A stretch of 30,844 nucleotides of DNA. It comes from a virus. Under the pieces are notes generated by a model. The model made no database searches. It worked only from the letters and a program-made list of their open reading frames with translations, and was not told where the DNA came from. The position numbers and the translations under genes are program-made. Shown in pieces: positions 7,368-14,733 of the stretch (the first letter of the stretch is position 1; the number at the start of each line of letters is the position of its first letter). The stretch lies in the IMG/VR virus record IMGVR_UViG_3300043803_000818, positions 1 to 30,844 of that record. One strand, written 5' to 3'.

Positions 7368-7580
7368 CTAGAGCAAGTAGAAGAAGACGAAGACCACGAT
7401 GCAGAGCCAGCCGAACGGACCCATGTAGATGGGCTCGGTCGGATCGAGGCTGGTGCGAACCATCAACGCCAGGATCGCAAGCCGGAACACCCACTCGATA
7501 GGCCCGGCATCGAGGCCGAGCATGTTGCGGAACCGTTCGCGGACGGTGCTGTGGCTGTACTTGTAGTCCAAGAAATCCAT
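7368..7580 (-). CDS. Small two-span membrane protein
   Basis: 70 residues. A basic N-terminus (YKYSHSTVRERFR) precedes two hydrophobic segments at about 28-42 and 53-70 (FGWLCIVVFVFFYLL runs to the C-terminus). GAAAGGA about 9 nt before the ATG supports this start. It lies 11 nt upstream of the recombinase gene and 13 nt after the next upstream gene, within the leftward operon. No family recognised; a membrane accessory such as a superinfection-exclusion protein is possible but unsupported. Confidence 0.65.
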   Translation of the reverse strand: MDFLDYKYSHSTVRERFRNMLGLDAGPIEWVFRLAILALMVRTSLDPTEPIYMGPFGWLCIVVFVFFYLL

Positions 7581-7593
7581 GTCAGTTTTCCTT

Positions 7594-8490
7594 TCAGAAT
7601 GAGTCGGGTCCGGGAATGTAGAGGTCACCGAGAATCCACTCCGTGATGCCAGCGATGGCGTCCTTGCTGCACTTCCACCGCATGCCGCCGTCTCGCCAGG
7701 ACTTCCCTTCCGGGACGGCAAAGAACTGGCTGTGCTTGCGGGCGTAGTCACCGTCAACGTGGTGGTGCGTCCGCCCTGTGTCGTCGTACGGGCCGACCTT
7801 GATGAGCAGCCGCTTGCCGTCCTGCCCCGCTGTGGGTGCGGTGCAGACGTGCAGGGTGGCACCCACGAAGGGGATGTGGGCACGGTATCCAGTCAGTTCG
7901 TCAAAGACCTGCACCACGCAGGGCGGGCCATCGGCCAGTGCCCGCTTCAAGCGGGTGGCAAACAGCCTGCACCTGCGGGCCAGCGTCTTGTACTTGCGGT
8001 GTTCAAACGGCTTGGCCCAGTCCTTCGGCTCCGGCAGCAGCCCGCGTGGTGCGTGCTGCCACACTCCAGGGAGTCGGGGGACATGCGTGGCAACTCCGTC
8101 GCGAACGATGTAGTGCATGCGGATGGAGTCCGCGAACACTCGTCGCTCATCGTACGGGGTGAACGCCCGCACGTAGCGTTTCCATGTCTCCCGAATCTTC
8201 TCGTGCCGGAGGCGGTTCTGCCTGCGGTAGTACGTGTCGGGGCTGACGACGGAGTATGCCGTGTCGCCATTCGCCGCACGGTAGACGTACGCCAGCGGCA
8301 CGACGAGCCGGTCTGTCTCGTACGCAATCGCAATGGCGCACGGCGGACGCTGGGATGGGATCGCCTTCACGCTGCCGTACAGGGACGCGGACCGTCTGGC
8401 TCCCGTCTTGTGTGCATGCAGGATCGCCTCCAACTGTTCGTAGGTGTAGACCTGCTTGCCCAGTTTCTTCTGTCGCTGTCGCATGCTCAT
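7594..8490 (-). CDS. Hypothetical protein of the AAA/VWA cluster
   Basis: 298 residues, basic, with Arg/Tyr-rich middle part (YYRRQNRLRHEKIRETWKRY) and a C-terminal half containing a His cluster (GRTHHHVDGDYARKHSQFF). Two alternative starts exist 6 nt apart (MSMRQR); the first overlaps the stop of the VWA gene (ATGA), indicating coupling. I do not recognise a family. The tight coupling to the VWA-metallopeptidase gene suggests it may be a substrate, adaptor or effector of the MoxR-VWA pair, but this is inference from context. Confidence 0.65.
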   Translation of the reverse strand: MSMRQRQKKLGKQVYTYEQLEAILHAHKTGARRSASLYGSVKAIPSQRPPCAIAIAYETDRLVVPLAYVYRAANGDTAYSVVSPDTYYRRQNRLRHEKIRETWKRYVRAFTPYDERRVFADSIRMHYIVRDGVATHVPRLPGVWQHAPRGLLPEPKDWAKPFEHRKYKTLARRCRLFATRLKRALADGPPCVVQVFDELTGYRAHIPFVGATLHVCTAPTAGQDGKRLLIKVGPYDDTGRTHHHVDGDYARKHSQFFAVPEGKSWRDGGMRWKCSKDAIAGITEWILGDLYIPGPDSF

Positions 8491-9989
8491 GCCTCCTGCG
8501 GAAGTGGCACAACGCGAGCCCACTTGGGGATGGAGTTGTGCCAGTGAGTGCCCGTCTTTCCTGTGTACGCCACAACGACACGGGCACGGGGCTTCGTGCC
8601 GTGCCATCCCGTCTCGGCGTCCGTGATGAGAACGATGGAGTCAGGCTTGTCTTCCTTCTCCACCTGCTCGATGGCTGTGGGCATGTCCGTGCCGCCGCCA
8701 CCGTGCCATTCAAACAACTTGGTCGTGGCGACCATCTTGTGCGACTGCACCTGCGTGTCGGCACAGTAGACCTTGACCCGCCCCAGTTTCCGCAGTCCTT
8801 GAGCGATGACGGAGAGCGCCTTCGCCTGGATGTCCGTTCGCATCATGGAGTAGGACGTGTCCACGATCACGACGGCATGCGGCTGCACGGTGATGCGGCC
8901 GTGCAGGAGTGGGGCATCGTCTCCCGGCGGCTGCTTGCGTGACCGGCGGCGGTGTGAGTAGTCCCGTCCGCCGACCGGAGATGCCACGCTGGTGCAGACC
9001 GCTGACCGCAACTGATCGAACGGGTTGGGCGTGGGCCGCAACTTCTGCTTGAGTGCCTGCTTGATGGAGCCGGGCACCTTGCCGGGATTGCTGGACTCGT
9101 ACTTGGCTATGGCCTCTTCCGCTTGGGCTGCGGCCATGTCCTCGCCGTACGCTTCCCACGAGCCGTCACTTTCGATCTCGTAGGAGCGAGGGCACCCGTC
9201 CGCACACGAGCCGCCGGTGCCCGGCGAACCGGGCGGGGGCGGTGCCGAGCCCTGCCCAGACGGAGGCGATCCCGCTCCGCTGCCAGACGGACTCTTGCTG
9301 CCATCCGCGTCAGCACCGTCTTCGTCAGCGTCTCCCCCAGCACCCGGACTGCCAGCGCCACCGTCGCTGCCCTCGCCGCCCATGTCGTCATCGCCTTGCC
9401 CGTCTCCATCGGGATCATCGCCGCCGGATGCGGACGAATCCCCCTGCTCGCCACCACCTCCGGCAGACCCATCGGAATCAGACTCCCCATCGCCGTCTCC
9501 TTGCTGTTGGTTGTTGTCGCCGCTCCGCTTCAACTTCTCCATGATGAGGCGGTAATACTCCTGCATCGACTTGTTCTCTGGGAAGTCGAGCGTGATGCCC
9601 CATGCCGGGACTTCCACTCCCAGATGCACGGCACCCTCCGGTCGCAGGTGCCGCATCATGTCGAGAGTCTGCTCGATGACCAGATCACCGGCCACGTTGC
9701 AGACGAACCGCTCCAACTCACTCGGGTTCTTGCCGAGTATCTCCTGCGACCGGGAGTGGTGGTCGAAGATCAGATGCAAAACCTCGTGGGCTACGAGGTA
9801 GGCGGTCTGATCCCGGCCGATCTTGGATACGAACGCGGCATCCCAGTACAGGTTGCCAGCCGCATCCACTGCTGCCGTGCCGATGCCCGGCGTCTCCTGC
9901 TCCCGCAGGGAGTAGATGTATGAGGCGAGGTACGGGACATACTCAAAGGTATGTACCCGTGCCTGCCCCAGTAGTTGTCGTGGGGTCAT
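8487..9989 (-). CDS. Metallopeptidase-like plus VWA-like domain protein (DUF2201 type)
   Basis: 500 residues. The N-terminal domain has a zinc-binding HEVLH at residues 68-72 (AHEVLHLIFDH), as in the putative metallopeptidase domain paired with DUF2201. A low-complexity Gly/Asp/Ser-rich linker spans about 160-275. The C-terminal VWA-like domain carries a metal-ion-dependent adhesion site pattern: VVIVDTSYSMM (DTSYS 377-381), GGGGTDM near 430 and LITDAE near 455. Proteins of this layout are nearly always encoded next to a MoxR-type ATPase, as here (gene at 10261-11364), and are thought to act with it as a chaperone or remodelling pair. The ATG is preceded by GGAGAACGGTAC and overlaps the preceding stop (ATGA). 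Confidence in family is high, cellular role unknown. Confidence 0.85.
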   Translation of the reverse strand: MTPRQLLGQARVHTFEYVPYLASYIYSLREQETPGIGTAAVDAAGNLYWDAAFVSKIGRDQTAYLVAHEVLHLIFDHHSRSQEILGKNPSELERFVCNVAGDLVIEQTLDMMRHLRPEGAVHLGVEVPAWGITLDFPENKSMQEYYRLIMEKLKRSGDNNQQQGDGDGESDSDGSAGGGGEQGDSSASGGDDPDGDGQGDDDMGGEGSDGGAGSPGAGGDADEDGADADGSKSPSGSGAGSPPSGQGSAPPPPGSPGTGGSCADGCPRSYEIESDGSWEAYGEDMAAAQAEEAIAKYESSNPGKVPGSIKQALKQKLRPTPNPFDQLRSAVCTSVASPVGGRDYSHRRRSRKQPPGDDAPLLHGRITVQPHAVVIVDTSYSMMRTDIQAKALSVIAQGLRKLGRVKVYCADTQVQSHKMVATTKLFEWHGGGGTDMPTAIEQVEKEDKPDSIVLITDAETGWHGTKPRARVVVAYTGKTGTHWHNSIPKWARVVPLPQEA

Positions 9990-10240
9990 GTACCGTTCTC
10001 CGTAGGAACCTCTGGAAGATCGCACCAGTACCGCACTCGCGGCACCATTCTGGGCGGCAGCGTGCCGGGCTTGGCCGACCCGTACACGACTGACGGCCAG
10101 TCGAAGTCAAAGACCGTGCCGTCCCAGTACGCCATCTCGATGTAGCCATCGTCCTGTGCGACAAGCACACGACGCTGGCTGTCGGGCAGGCACTTCCGTT
10201 CGCCCTGCTCGACTTCATGCCACACAATTCCGATGCACAT
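9986..10240 (-). CDS. Hypothetical protein between AAA and VWA genes
   Basis: 84 residues starting MCIGIVWHEVEQ, rich in aromatic residues and with conserved-looking DGYIEMAYWDGTVFDFDW and VRYWCDLPE segments, which suggest a small beta-rich fold. AGGAGG lies 6 nt before the ATG. Its stop overlaps the VWA start, and it lies 20 bp downstream of the AAA ATPase stop, so it is part of the same transcription unit. Cys2 immediately after the start Met recalls N-terminal nucleophile enzymes, but no amidotransferase motifs follow and I do not assign it. Confidence 0.65.
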   Translation of the reverse strand: MCIGIVWHEVEQGERKCLPDSQRRVLVAQDDGYIEMAYWDGTVFDFDWPSVVYGSAKPGTLPPRMVPRVRYWCDLPEVPTENGT

Positions 10241-10260
10241 GGTTGCCTCCTGTGTGCAGT

Positions 10261-11364
10261 TCACGACTGAACCAACGCCATCAACTTCGCCAGCACATCC
10301 TTCGGTGGGTTCCAGCCGTCCGGTCGCACGCCACCCTTGCTGACGGGGTTCCAGAACGAACGGAACTGCATGAGGAACGACTCGATCTCCTGTTCACCGA
10401 TGGTGATGAACGCCTCCGCCGCACGAGTCCACCGCTCCTTGCTGGTGTTGTCACGCAGGGACTTCACCAGACCAGTGAGGAAGCAGATGTTGGCGTCTGG
10501 CCGACGCTCGTACTTGTAGTCCTCAGCACCGGACAGGTACGCCTCCGGGTTGAGCAGGTCGAGCCGGTGCCAGTACCGGAGGAACTCGCCGCCCACCTCC
10601 GCACCGACGCAGCCAACGGCGAGCGGCCGGTAGATGGGGTCTTTCTGCTCGTACCCGCAGGCACCCGCCGCAGCGAAGCACTTGGCGAGGAACGTCCAGG
10701 TCCGCAGGTTGGGGAACGCCATCGTCTCGTCGTCCTGCGGCAACTTCTCCCGAGCGTCGGGGGCCGAGCGGAGGAACGCCTCGACCAGCGCGCCGAACTG
10801 CGGGAGGAAGTCGGTCCAGTGTTCCGGCACGATGGGGAACGCAGGTGCCGTCCACTGGCACCCGGCACGCAAGCCGGTGAACCAGTGTTCGTAGTCCACC
10901 TCCCAAGGGAAGTGAACGAACCGTGCCCGCATGGCTGGTGCGAGGGGCACCGCATTGGGGCACAGTTCCGGTGGGTTGCAGGCACCGACGATGATGGTCG
11001 ATGCAGGCATCACGTAGTCACCGACCCGTCGCTCCGACAGGACGGAGAGCAAGCCACCCTGCGTGGCAGTTGGTACGTTGGTCACCTCGTCCACGAGGAC
11101 GAGAGACTTGCCGTCTTTGGTCTTGTCCCACAGCGAGGTCGGCATCATGCGAACGACGCCAGCCTTGTGGTCAGGGATAGGATAGCCAGAGAAATCTTCG
11201 GGCAGGTGGGTGGCACCGAGCAGCGGGACGAACGTCCGCTCCAGTGCCGCAGCCAGCGCCTCCCACGTTGAGGACTTGCCGACGCCAGTGCCACCCGTGA
11301 CCAGCACGGGGGCGACCTGACAGGCGAGGAACGCAGGGGTGTTGCCGAGTGTGGTGCGAGACAT
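10261..11364 (-). CDS. MoxR-type AAA+ ATPase
   Basis: 367 residues. Walker A is GGTGVGKS (24-31), Walker B is LVLVDE (88-93), with a sensor/arginine-finger region ending in NPPE...APAMRARFVHFPWEVD around 135-165. The ATPase core is near the N-terminus, followed by a helical C-terminal domain, as in MoxR-like proteins. MoxR ATPases couple ATP hydrolysis to remodelling or metal loading of partner complexes and usually sit beside VWA-domain genes, as here. AGGAGC precedes the ATG by about 9 nt; upstream in-frame codons run into a hairpin and are unlikely to be coding. The gene follows a repeat-plus-hairpin leader (11400-11455). Confidence 0.85.
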   Translation of the reverse strand: MSRTTLGNTPAFLACQVAPVLVTGGTGVGKSSTWEALAAALERTFVPLLGATHLPEDFSGYPIPDHKAGVVRMMPTSLWDKTKDGKSLVLVDEVTNVPTATQGGLLSVLSERRVGDYVMPASTIIVGACNPPELCPNAVPLAPAMRARFVHFPWEVDYEHWFTGLRAGCQWTAPAFPIVPEHWTDFLPQFGALVEAFLRSAPDAREKLPQDDETMAFPNLRTWTFLAKCFAAAGACGYEQKDPIYRPLAVGCVGAEVGGEFLRYWHRLDLLNPEAYLSGAEDYKYERRPDANICFLTGLVKSLRDNTSKERWTRAAEAFITIGEQEIESFLMQFRSFWNPVSKGGVRPDGWNPPKDVLAKLMALVQS

Positions 11365-11399
11365 GACAGGAATGCTCCTGAGTAGGGGACCAATGGGAC

Positions 11400-11432
11400 G
11401 GGGACGGGGCGGCACGATGCTACCCCGTCCCC
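11400..11432 (-). other. Hairpin after repeat copy 1, leader of AAA ATPase gene
   Basis: Perfect 10-bp stem GGGGACGGGG/CCCCGTCCCC with a 13-nt loop, 8 nt downstream (minus strand) of repeat copy 1 and 35 nt upstream of the AAA ATPase start codon. No T-run follows, so it is less terminator-like than the hairpins at 16922 and 17843. Confidence 0.75.
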
Positions 11433-11440
11433 CTACAAAC

Positions 11441-11455
11441 CAGACTCCGCAGCGG
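11441..11455 (-). repeat. Repeat copy 1 (CCGCTGCGGAGTCTG)
   Basis: Exact copy of the 15-bp element, read on the minus strand. It is part of a 39-bp stretch (11441-11479) repeated exactly at 13900-13938, which includes the TGA stop of the upstream gene. See the finding on the repeat family. Confidence 0.9.
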
Positions 11456-11474
11456 GAAAACTGCGGGAAAAACG

Positions 11475-11804
11475 TCAGCCGCCGACGCAGATCACGAACG
11501 TCGGGGAGGCGGCAGGTGCGGCAGCGGGTTCGCTGCGGCGAGCGGTCGGCTGGGCAGAGGGCCGGGTGATCTTGGCCCTCCGCTTAACCTTCCGCTTGGC
11601 GGGGACGATCCCGCTGCGCCTGTTCCGCATGCCCTTCAACTTGGGCAGGACGAGCCCCCGCTGGGCCAGCGTCTTGAGCCGGTCGTTGAGCATGTATGGA
11701 CTGATGCCAGTGAGTTCCAAGAACTCCTTGAAGTGCAGGCCGCAGGTCAGGGCGTCCTTGTACTCGCTGATGAACTTGCTGTAGTCGAGGCGAAGCGTAC
11801 GCAT
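11475..11804 (-). CDS. Small putative winged-helix DNA-binding protein
   Basis: 109 residues. The N-terminal 60 residues contain a helix-turn-helix-like pattern, FKEFLELTGISPYMLNDRLKTL followed by AQRGLVLP (split about residues 25-54), as in winged-helix transcription regulators. Residues 58-85 are very basic (KLKGMRNRRSG and KRKVKRRAKITR), suited to nucleic-acid contact, and the tail is Ala/Pro-rich. AAGGAG 7 nt before the ATG supports the start. Its stop lies inside the 39-bp duplicated segment. It may regulate the leftward operon; the target is unknown. Confidence 0.6.
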   Translation of the reverse strand: MRTLRLDYSKFISEYKDALTCGLHFKEFLELTGISPYMLNDRLKTLAQRGLVLPKLKGMRNRRSGIVPAKRKVKRRAKITRPSAQPTARRSEPAAAPAASPTFVICVGG

Positions 11805-11832
11805 AACACTCTCCTTAGTGGGATGGGATGGG

Positions 11833-12711
11833 TCAGACAGCCGCAGCCAGCAGCCGATTGACGGCGACTGCCTGCTTCACTTGGTCGATGGCCGCAGTCA
11901 GTTCGGGCAGCGGTCGTCCGAGAACCTGCTCGTACAACCGCACCTTCTCCAGAAACCTGTCGGCCCTGTTGATCCGCACGTTTATGGAGCGGTCGGCCAT
12001 GCCGCCGGTCGCCTCCATCACGTCGGTCATGATCTCCGCCAGACCGGCCTGCACTTCCGAGCCGAGCCGGTCGAGGACGTGCATCACCGTGTCGGGATCT
12101 GATGCGATCTCGACTTGGTGAACGGTGAATCGCGGGCCGTCTGCGTGCGGTCCGAGCAGCAGGCTTGAGAACGTGCGGAAGTCCTCAAGCGTCTGGCCCA
12201 GCATGAACCACACGCCGCCGTCGTCCTTCAGTGGCGTGGCCTTCCAGTGGCGGAGCATCTTGACCACCACCTGACCGACCACACTGGACGGCAGGTAGTC
12301 CCGCTGCTGCACGACCGCAGGGTCGAGCGAGGCGAGAACCTGTGAGCCGCGTGGCCCGGCGGAGTCGTACTCCAGGATGCCCACGCCCCAGTTCGTGTCG
12401 ATGAGGGCCGAGAACAGGAAGCGGTACTCGTTCTGCGACTGGCCCGGCACCACACGCACCACCTCAAACGAGGCGGGGTCGTCCAGTTGCCGCACCACGT
12501 TGGGTTGCCTGCGGATGCGGCCGTACAGGCTGTCGGCTACGTCCTTCATGCAGTCCCGCAGCACGGTCGTGCGAGCGGGCTGGGAAGGGACGAACTGCGC
12601 GCAGCGTACGGCATCCGCCGCGTAGTAGAGGCGGTCGCGATTGACCGTCTTGGTGTTGAGGATGGCGATGCCGCCGAGCCCCGACCCGATGGTGAGAGTT
12701 GTCGGTGTCAT
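11833..12711 (-). CDS. Phage protein resembling DUF6744 family
   Basis: 292 residues. The pattern LKDDGGVWFMLGQTLEDFRTFSSLL (split about 161-185), followed by a helical C-terminal half with a final long helix (INRADRFLEKVRLYEQVLG), resembles the DUF6744 family of roughly 300-residue phage proteins, which share an R-x-GGVYF motif. The assignment is from memory and moderate. Function of that family is unknown. AAAGGAT lies 8 nt before the ATG. It stands within the leftward block between a small DNA-binding candidate and a 58-residue protein. Confidence 0.65.
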   Translation of the reverse strand: MTPTTLTIGSGLGGIAILNTKTVNRDRLYYAADAVRCAQFVPSQPARTTVLRDCMKDVADSLYGRIRRQPNVVRQLDDPASFEVVRVVPGQSQNEYRFLFSALIDTNWGVGILEYDSAGPRGSQVLASLDPAVVQQRDYLPSSVVGQVVVKMLRHWKATPLKDDGGVWFMLGQTLEDFRTFSSLLLGPHADGPRFTVHQVEIASDPDTVMHVLDRLGSEVQAGLAEIMTDVMEATGGMADRSINVRINRADRFLEKVRLYEQVLGRPLPELTAAIDQVKQAVAVNRLLAAAV

Positions 12712-12722
12712 GGTGGATCCTT

Positions 12723-12899
12723 TCAGTGGGTGATGACTTGGTGCTGTGCCTTGACGAACCGTCGTTGCAGTACGGCGAACGCCGCCGACTGCTCGGGTTC
12801 ATCGAACTGCTCACGGTCCTCCGCACTCTCGTGCAGGGCCGTGATGATGAGGTCGATCTCGCGTGGCGTGAGGGTCACGGTAGTATTCGGGTATGGCAT
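12723..12899 (-). CDS. Small hypothetical protein (58 aa)
   Basis: 58 residues, starting MPYPNTTVTLTPREIDLIITALHESA; the central part is an amphipathic acidic helix with the C-terminus basic (VLQRRFVKAQHQVITH). The sequence TPREIDLIITALHE is typical of small phage proteins that begin with a beta strand and a long helix. AGGAGGCGGGGT before the ATG is a strong ribosome site; an upstream in-frame codon is less likely. No function known. Confidence 0.7.
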   Translation of the reverse strand: MPYPNTTVTLTPREIDLIITALHESAEDREQFDEPEQSAAFAVLQRRFVKAQHQVITH

Positions 12900-12929
12900 A
12901 CCCCGCCTCCTGTGTGAGTGTACATACAT

Positions 12930-13094
12930 TCAGTTCTCCGTCAACGGTGCGACGGGCCGCGAGCCTGTGTTCCAGTTGTCATCCGGATGCCTGAGCATCC
13001 CGGTGTAGACGACGACCTCACGCTCGTCGCTCTCGTCGAACATGGCGTCGGGGAACACGGCGAGTACGCGATCCATCAGTTCTTGCAGCGTCAT
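12930..13094 (-). CDS. Small hypothetical protein (54 aa)
   Basis: 54 residues: MTLQELMDRVLAVFPDAMFD, then an acidic strand-rich part and a flexible tail. The ATG has AAGGAG 8 nt upstream and lies inside the 3' end of the LexA-like gene, overlapping it by 77 bp. Residues such as FPDAMFDESDEREVVVYTGM resemble small phage proteins with a helix followed by a beta-hairpin. No function assigned. Confidence 0.65.
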   Translation of the reverse strand: MTLQELMDRVLAVFPDAMFDESDEREVVVYTGMLRHPDDNWNTGSRPVAPLTEN

Positions 13095-13323
13095 ACTTCT
13101 GCTCCTTGAGGTAAGACTTCCAGTCGAACGACCACGCACGGGCACCGATAACTTGGGCATGGCCCTTGAGTGCGATGCGCCGGGCGAGGTACTGCAACCA
13201 GCCGAGCCCGGTCCACCCGAAGTGGGCGGCGATCTCCCGGTAGGAAGGCTGGTATCCATTGGCGTCAATCGAGCGGGCGATAAGGGTGAGGATCTCTCGC
13301 TCGCGTTCTGTCAGTTCAGCCAT
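13018..13323 (-). CDS. LexA-like winged-helix DNA-binding protein
   Basis: 101 residues. Residues 3-50 match the LexA N-terminal winged helix: LTEREREILTLIARSIDANGYQPSYREIAAHFGW (split), i.e. helix 1, NGYxPSxREI and the recognition helix. There is no LexA peptidase domain (no Ser-Lys dyad), so it cannot self-cleave. It probably binds an operator as a phage regulator. GGAGGG lies 5 nt before the ATG. The C-terminal 25 residues are Arg-rich and lie over the start of the next gene, so the exact end of the functional protein is uncertain. The start overlaps the stop of the upstream gene. Confidence 0.75.
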   Translation of the reverse strand: MAELTEREREILTLIARSIDANGYQPSYREIAAHFGWTGLGWLQYLARRIALKGHAQVIGARAWSFDWKSYLKEQKYDAARTDGSRTRRVPRRHVRRERRA

Positions 13324-13576
13324 CGGCCCTCCTCGACAGCCGCTCGCAGGCGTCGTCGCTGAAGGTGTGTGCCATTACTCCCTCGCTCGCAATGCGGCAC
13401 ACCCACAGGTCGTAGTCGTCCGTGCCCCTGACGCACACGGCGATGTTCAGTCCGTCGTGTTCCTCGACGTACAGGCGCTCGCCGTTCGTGAGTTGCACGA
13501 CATGGGCGATGCGATCCCGAAAGTTGGGAGCACGGCGGACAGAGGACGGCGGGTACTTGGCATCTGCAAAAGGCAT
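13316..13576 (-). CDS. Small hypothetical protein (86 aa)
   Basis: 86 residues, mixed alpha/beta, with MPFADAKYPPSSVRRAPNF at the N-terminus and strand-rich segments GERLYVEEHDGLNIAVCVRG and YDLWVCRIAS. The second of two close ATGs is chosen because GGAGG lies 7 nt before it, while the first is only a base or two away. Its stop overlaps the next gene's start. No family recognised. Confidence 0.65.
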   Translation of the reverse strand: MPFADAKYPPSSVRRAPNFRDRIAHVVQLTNGERLYVEEHDGLNIAVCVRGTDDYDLWVCRIASEGVMAHTFSDDACERLSRRADG

Positions 13577-13578
13577 GG

Positions 13579-13764
13579 TCATTCCTCCTTTGGTGTTACA
13601 CATCGAACGTCGATGCTGAAGTAGTTGGGGAATCGCTTTGCGAACCGCCGCATCACGACGCGGATCGGCCCGCACGAATGGGACGTGAAGTACATAGTTC
13701 TTTCGGGCTTGCTCTCCTCCTGTTGCACGGCAATCCGATACAGTCGCTTGGCTCTTGGCTGCAT
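13579..13764 (-). CDS. Small basic hypothetical protein (61 aa)
   Basis: 61 residues, strongly basic (RAKRLYRIAVQQEESKPER, VMRRFAKRFPNYF). GAGGA precedes the ATG by 7 nt. The last codons (PKEE then TGA) form the ribosome site AAAGGAGG of the next gene, so the two are tightly linked. It could bind nucleic acid by charge; no motif supports a specific role. Confidence 0.65.
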   Translation of the reverse strand: MQPRAKRLYRIAVQQEESKPERTMYFTSHSCGPIRVVMRRFAKRFPNYFSIDVRCVTPKEE

Positions 13765-13779
13765 TTGGGGTTCCTCTAG

Positions 13780-13872
13780 TCAGTCGAGTTCCGCCCACCG
13801 TGCCAGTGCCTTCATGGCGACGTAGCACATGGCGAGGAAGATTTCGATCTCCGCATGGGTCCAGTGGTGCAT
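13780..13872 (-). CDS. Micro-ORF, 30 aa
   Basis: A 30-residue frame starting MHHWTHAEIEIFLAMCYVAM and ending RWAELD. It has one of the best ribosome sites in the region (CAAGGAGGCAAGCC before the ATG) and lies exactly between a repeat element (13900-13914) and the next gene, where a gene is expected. Its stop comes 16 nt before the next start. The predicted peptide is a single amphipathic helix with a hydrophobic face (IFLAMCYVAMKALA), perhaps membrane-associated or a regulatory peptide. The strong initiation site is the main evidence. Confidence 0.65.
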   Translation of the reverse strand: MHHWTHAEIEIFLAMCYVAMKALARWAELD

Positions 13873-13899
13873 GGCTTGCCTCCTTGCTTGCCGTAGAAA

Positions 13900-13914
13900 C
13901 AGACTCCGCAGCGG
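13900..13914 (-). repeat. Repeat copy 2 (CCGCTGCGGAGTCTG)
   Basis: Exact copy of the 15-bp element within the second 39-bp duplicate (13900-13938), which covers the stop of the clamp-like gene. Unlike the other copies, no hairpin follows; only 27 nt separate it from the start of the 30-residue gene. Confidence 0.9.
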
Positions 13915-13933
13915 GAAAACTGCGGGAAAAACG

Positions 13934-14671
13934 TCAGCAGATGGGCGGCAGGCACACCGACCAGTCGTCGGGCTCCGTCACTGCCACTGCCACCTGCTCG
14001 TCGTCCATCAGTTCCGGGACTGGTGCAGGCTGCGTTGCCTTCCTGCGGGAGCGAGTGGCGGGCTCGCCCTTCGCTGCCTGCACTGCACCCGGTCGGGGCG
14101 GAAACGTAGGAGCGGCCTCGTCGTCCGCAGCCAGCGGCATGATGGCGAAGCGGGCAACGTGTCCGTCCTCGCCCAGCGTGGAAGCAAACACGCAGGACTG
14201 CGAGTCCTTGACGAACAGCGTGATTCCCTTGTGCTTGTAGCGGTCGTCGTTCATGGCGTGCGACAAGGCACACAACTTGCCGAGCAGGGATGCATCCAGG
14301 TTGACGGACACATACCCCTTCGGGCTGGCGTGAATCGTCATCACCTTCTCGTAGTCAGGGAAACGTCCGCTCGTGTTGAGCGTGACGCTGCCACTGACGC
14401 CGCCACGAAACTCGTCGCCGTCAAACCGCACCCCGAGCGGGTGCGAGAACGCCTTGACTGGCGGCGACGACAACTCCTTCGCGTCCGCAAGGGAGTCCAG
14501 TGCGATGCCGTCGTCGTCCTTCCAGTGGACGCTGGCAAGGATGCGGCCGTCGGTTGCCGTCATGCTGGCTGTCTTGCCGTCGCTCACGCACTTGATGCAG
14601 CCCAGTGCGTACCGTGCCTGCTCCGGGTCGCAGCACTTGGCGAGTTGCTTGATGAACGCTGGTATCTTCAT
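13934..14671 (-). CDS. Beta-sliding-clamp-like protein (DnaN type)
   Basis: 245 residues that resemble the bacterial DNA polymerase beta clamp: TASMTATDGRILASVHWK (about 34-51) matches the clamp ATDG motif, SGRFPDYEKVM (about 101-111) matches the conserved PDYxxV element, and CVFAST...HVARFAIMPL (about 164-180) matches the C-terminal strand ending in MPL/MPM. The length suggests a two-domain clamp plus a 60-residue disordered tail (Ala/Pro, SRRKATQ). Clamps tether polymerase to DNA; no phage polymerase is in this window, so it may act with one elsewhere or with the host enzyme. The ATG is preceded by GAGGTTCCC. Moderate confidence because the clamp fold is read from a few motifs. Confidence 0.65.
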   Translation of the reverse strand: MKIPAFIKQLAKCCDPEQARYALGCIKCVSDGKTASMTATDGRILASVHWKDDDGIALDSLADAKELSSPPVKAFSHPLGVRFDGDEFRGGVSGSVTLNTSGRFPDYEKVMTIHASPKGYVSVNLDASLLGKLCALSHAMNDDRYKHKGITLFVKDSQSCVFASTLGEDGHVARFAIMPLAADDEAAPTFPPRPGAVQAAKGEPATRSRRKATQPAPVPELMDDEQVAVAVTEPDDWSVCLPPIC

Positions 14672-14693
14672 GGGAACCTCGTGATGAAAGGGA

Positions 14694-14728
14694 TGCGGGG
14701 CCGGTGACCCAGTGCCACCGGCCCCGCA
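14694..14728 (-). other. Hairpin after repeat copy 3, leader of clamp-like gene
   Basis: Perfect 13-bp stem (TGCGGGGCCGGTG with CACCGGCCCCGCA) and 9-nt loop, 5 nt from repeat copy 3. It lies 22 nt upstream of the clamp-like start codon, leaving just room for the ribosome site. It is the most stable hairpin in the set, and no T-run follows. Confidence 0.8.
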
Positions 14729-14733
14729 GAAAC

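Noticed and set aside
10156-11271. Plus-strand frame over the AAA ATPase gene
   Set aside because: The minus strand has Walker A and B and the right ribosome site; the plus-strand frame has none.
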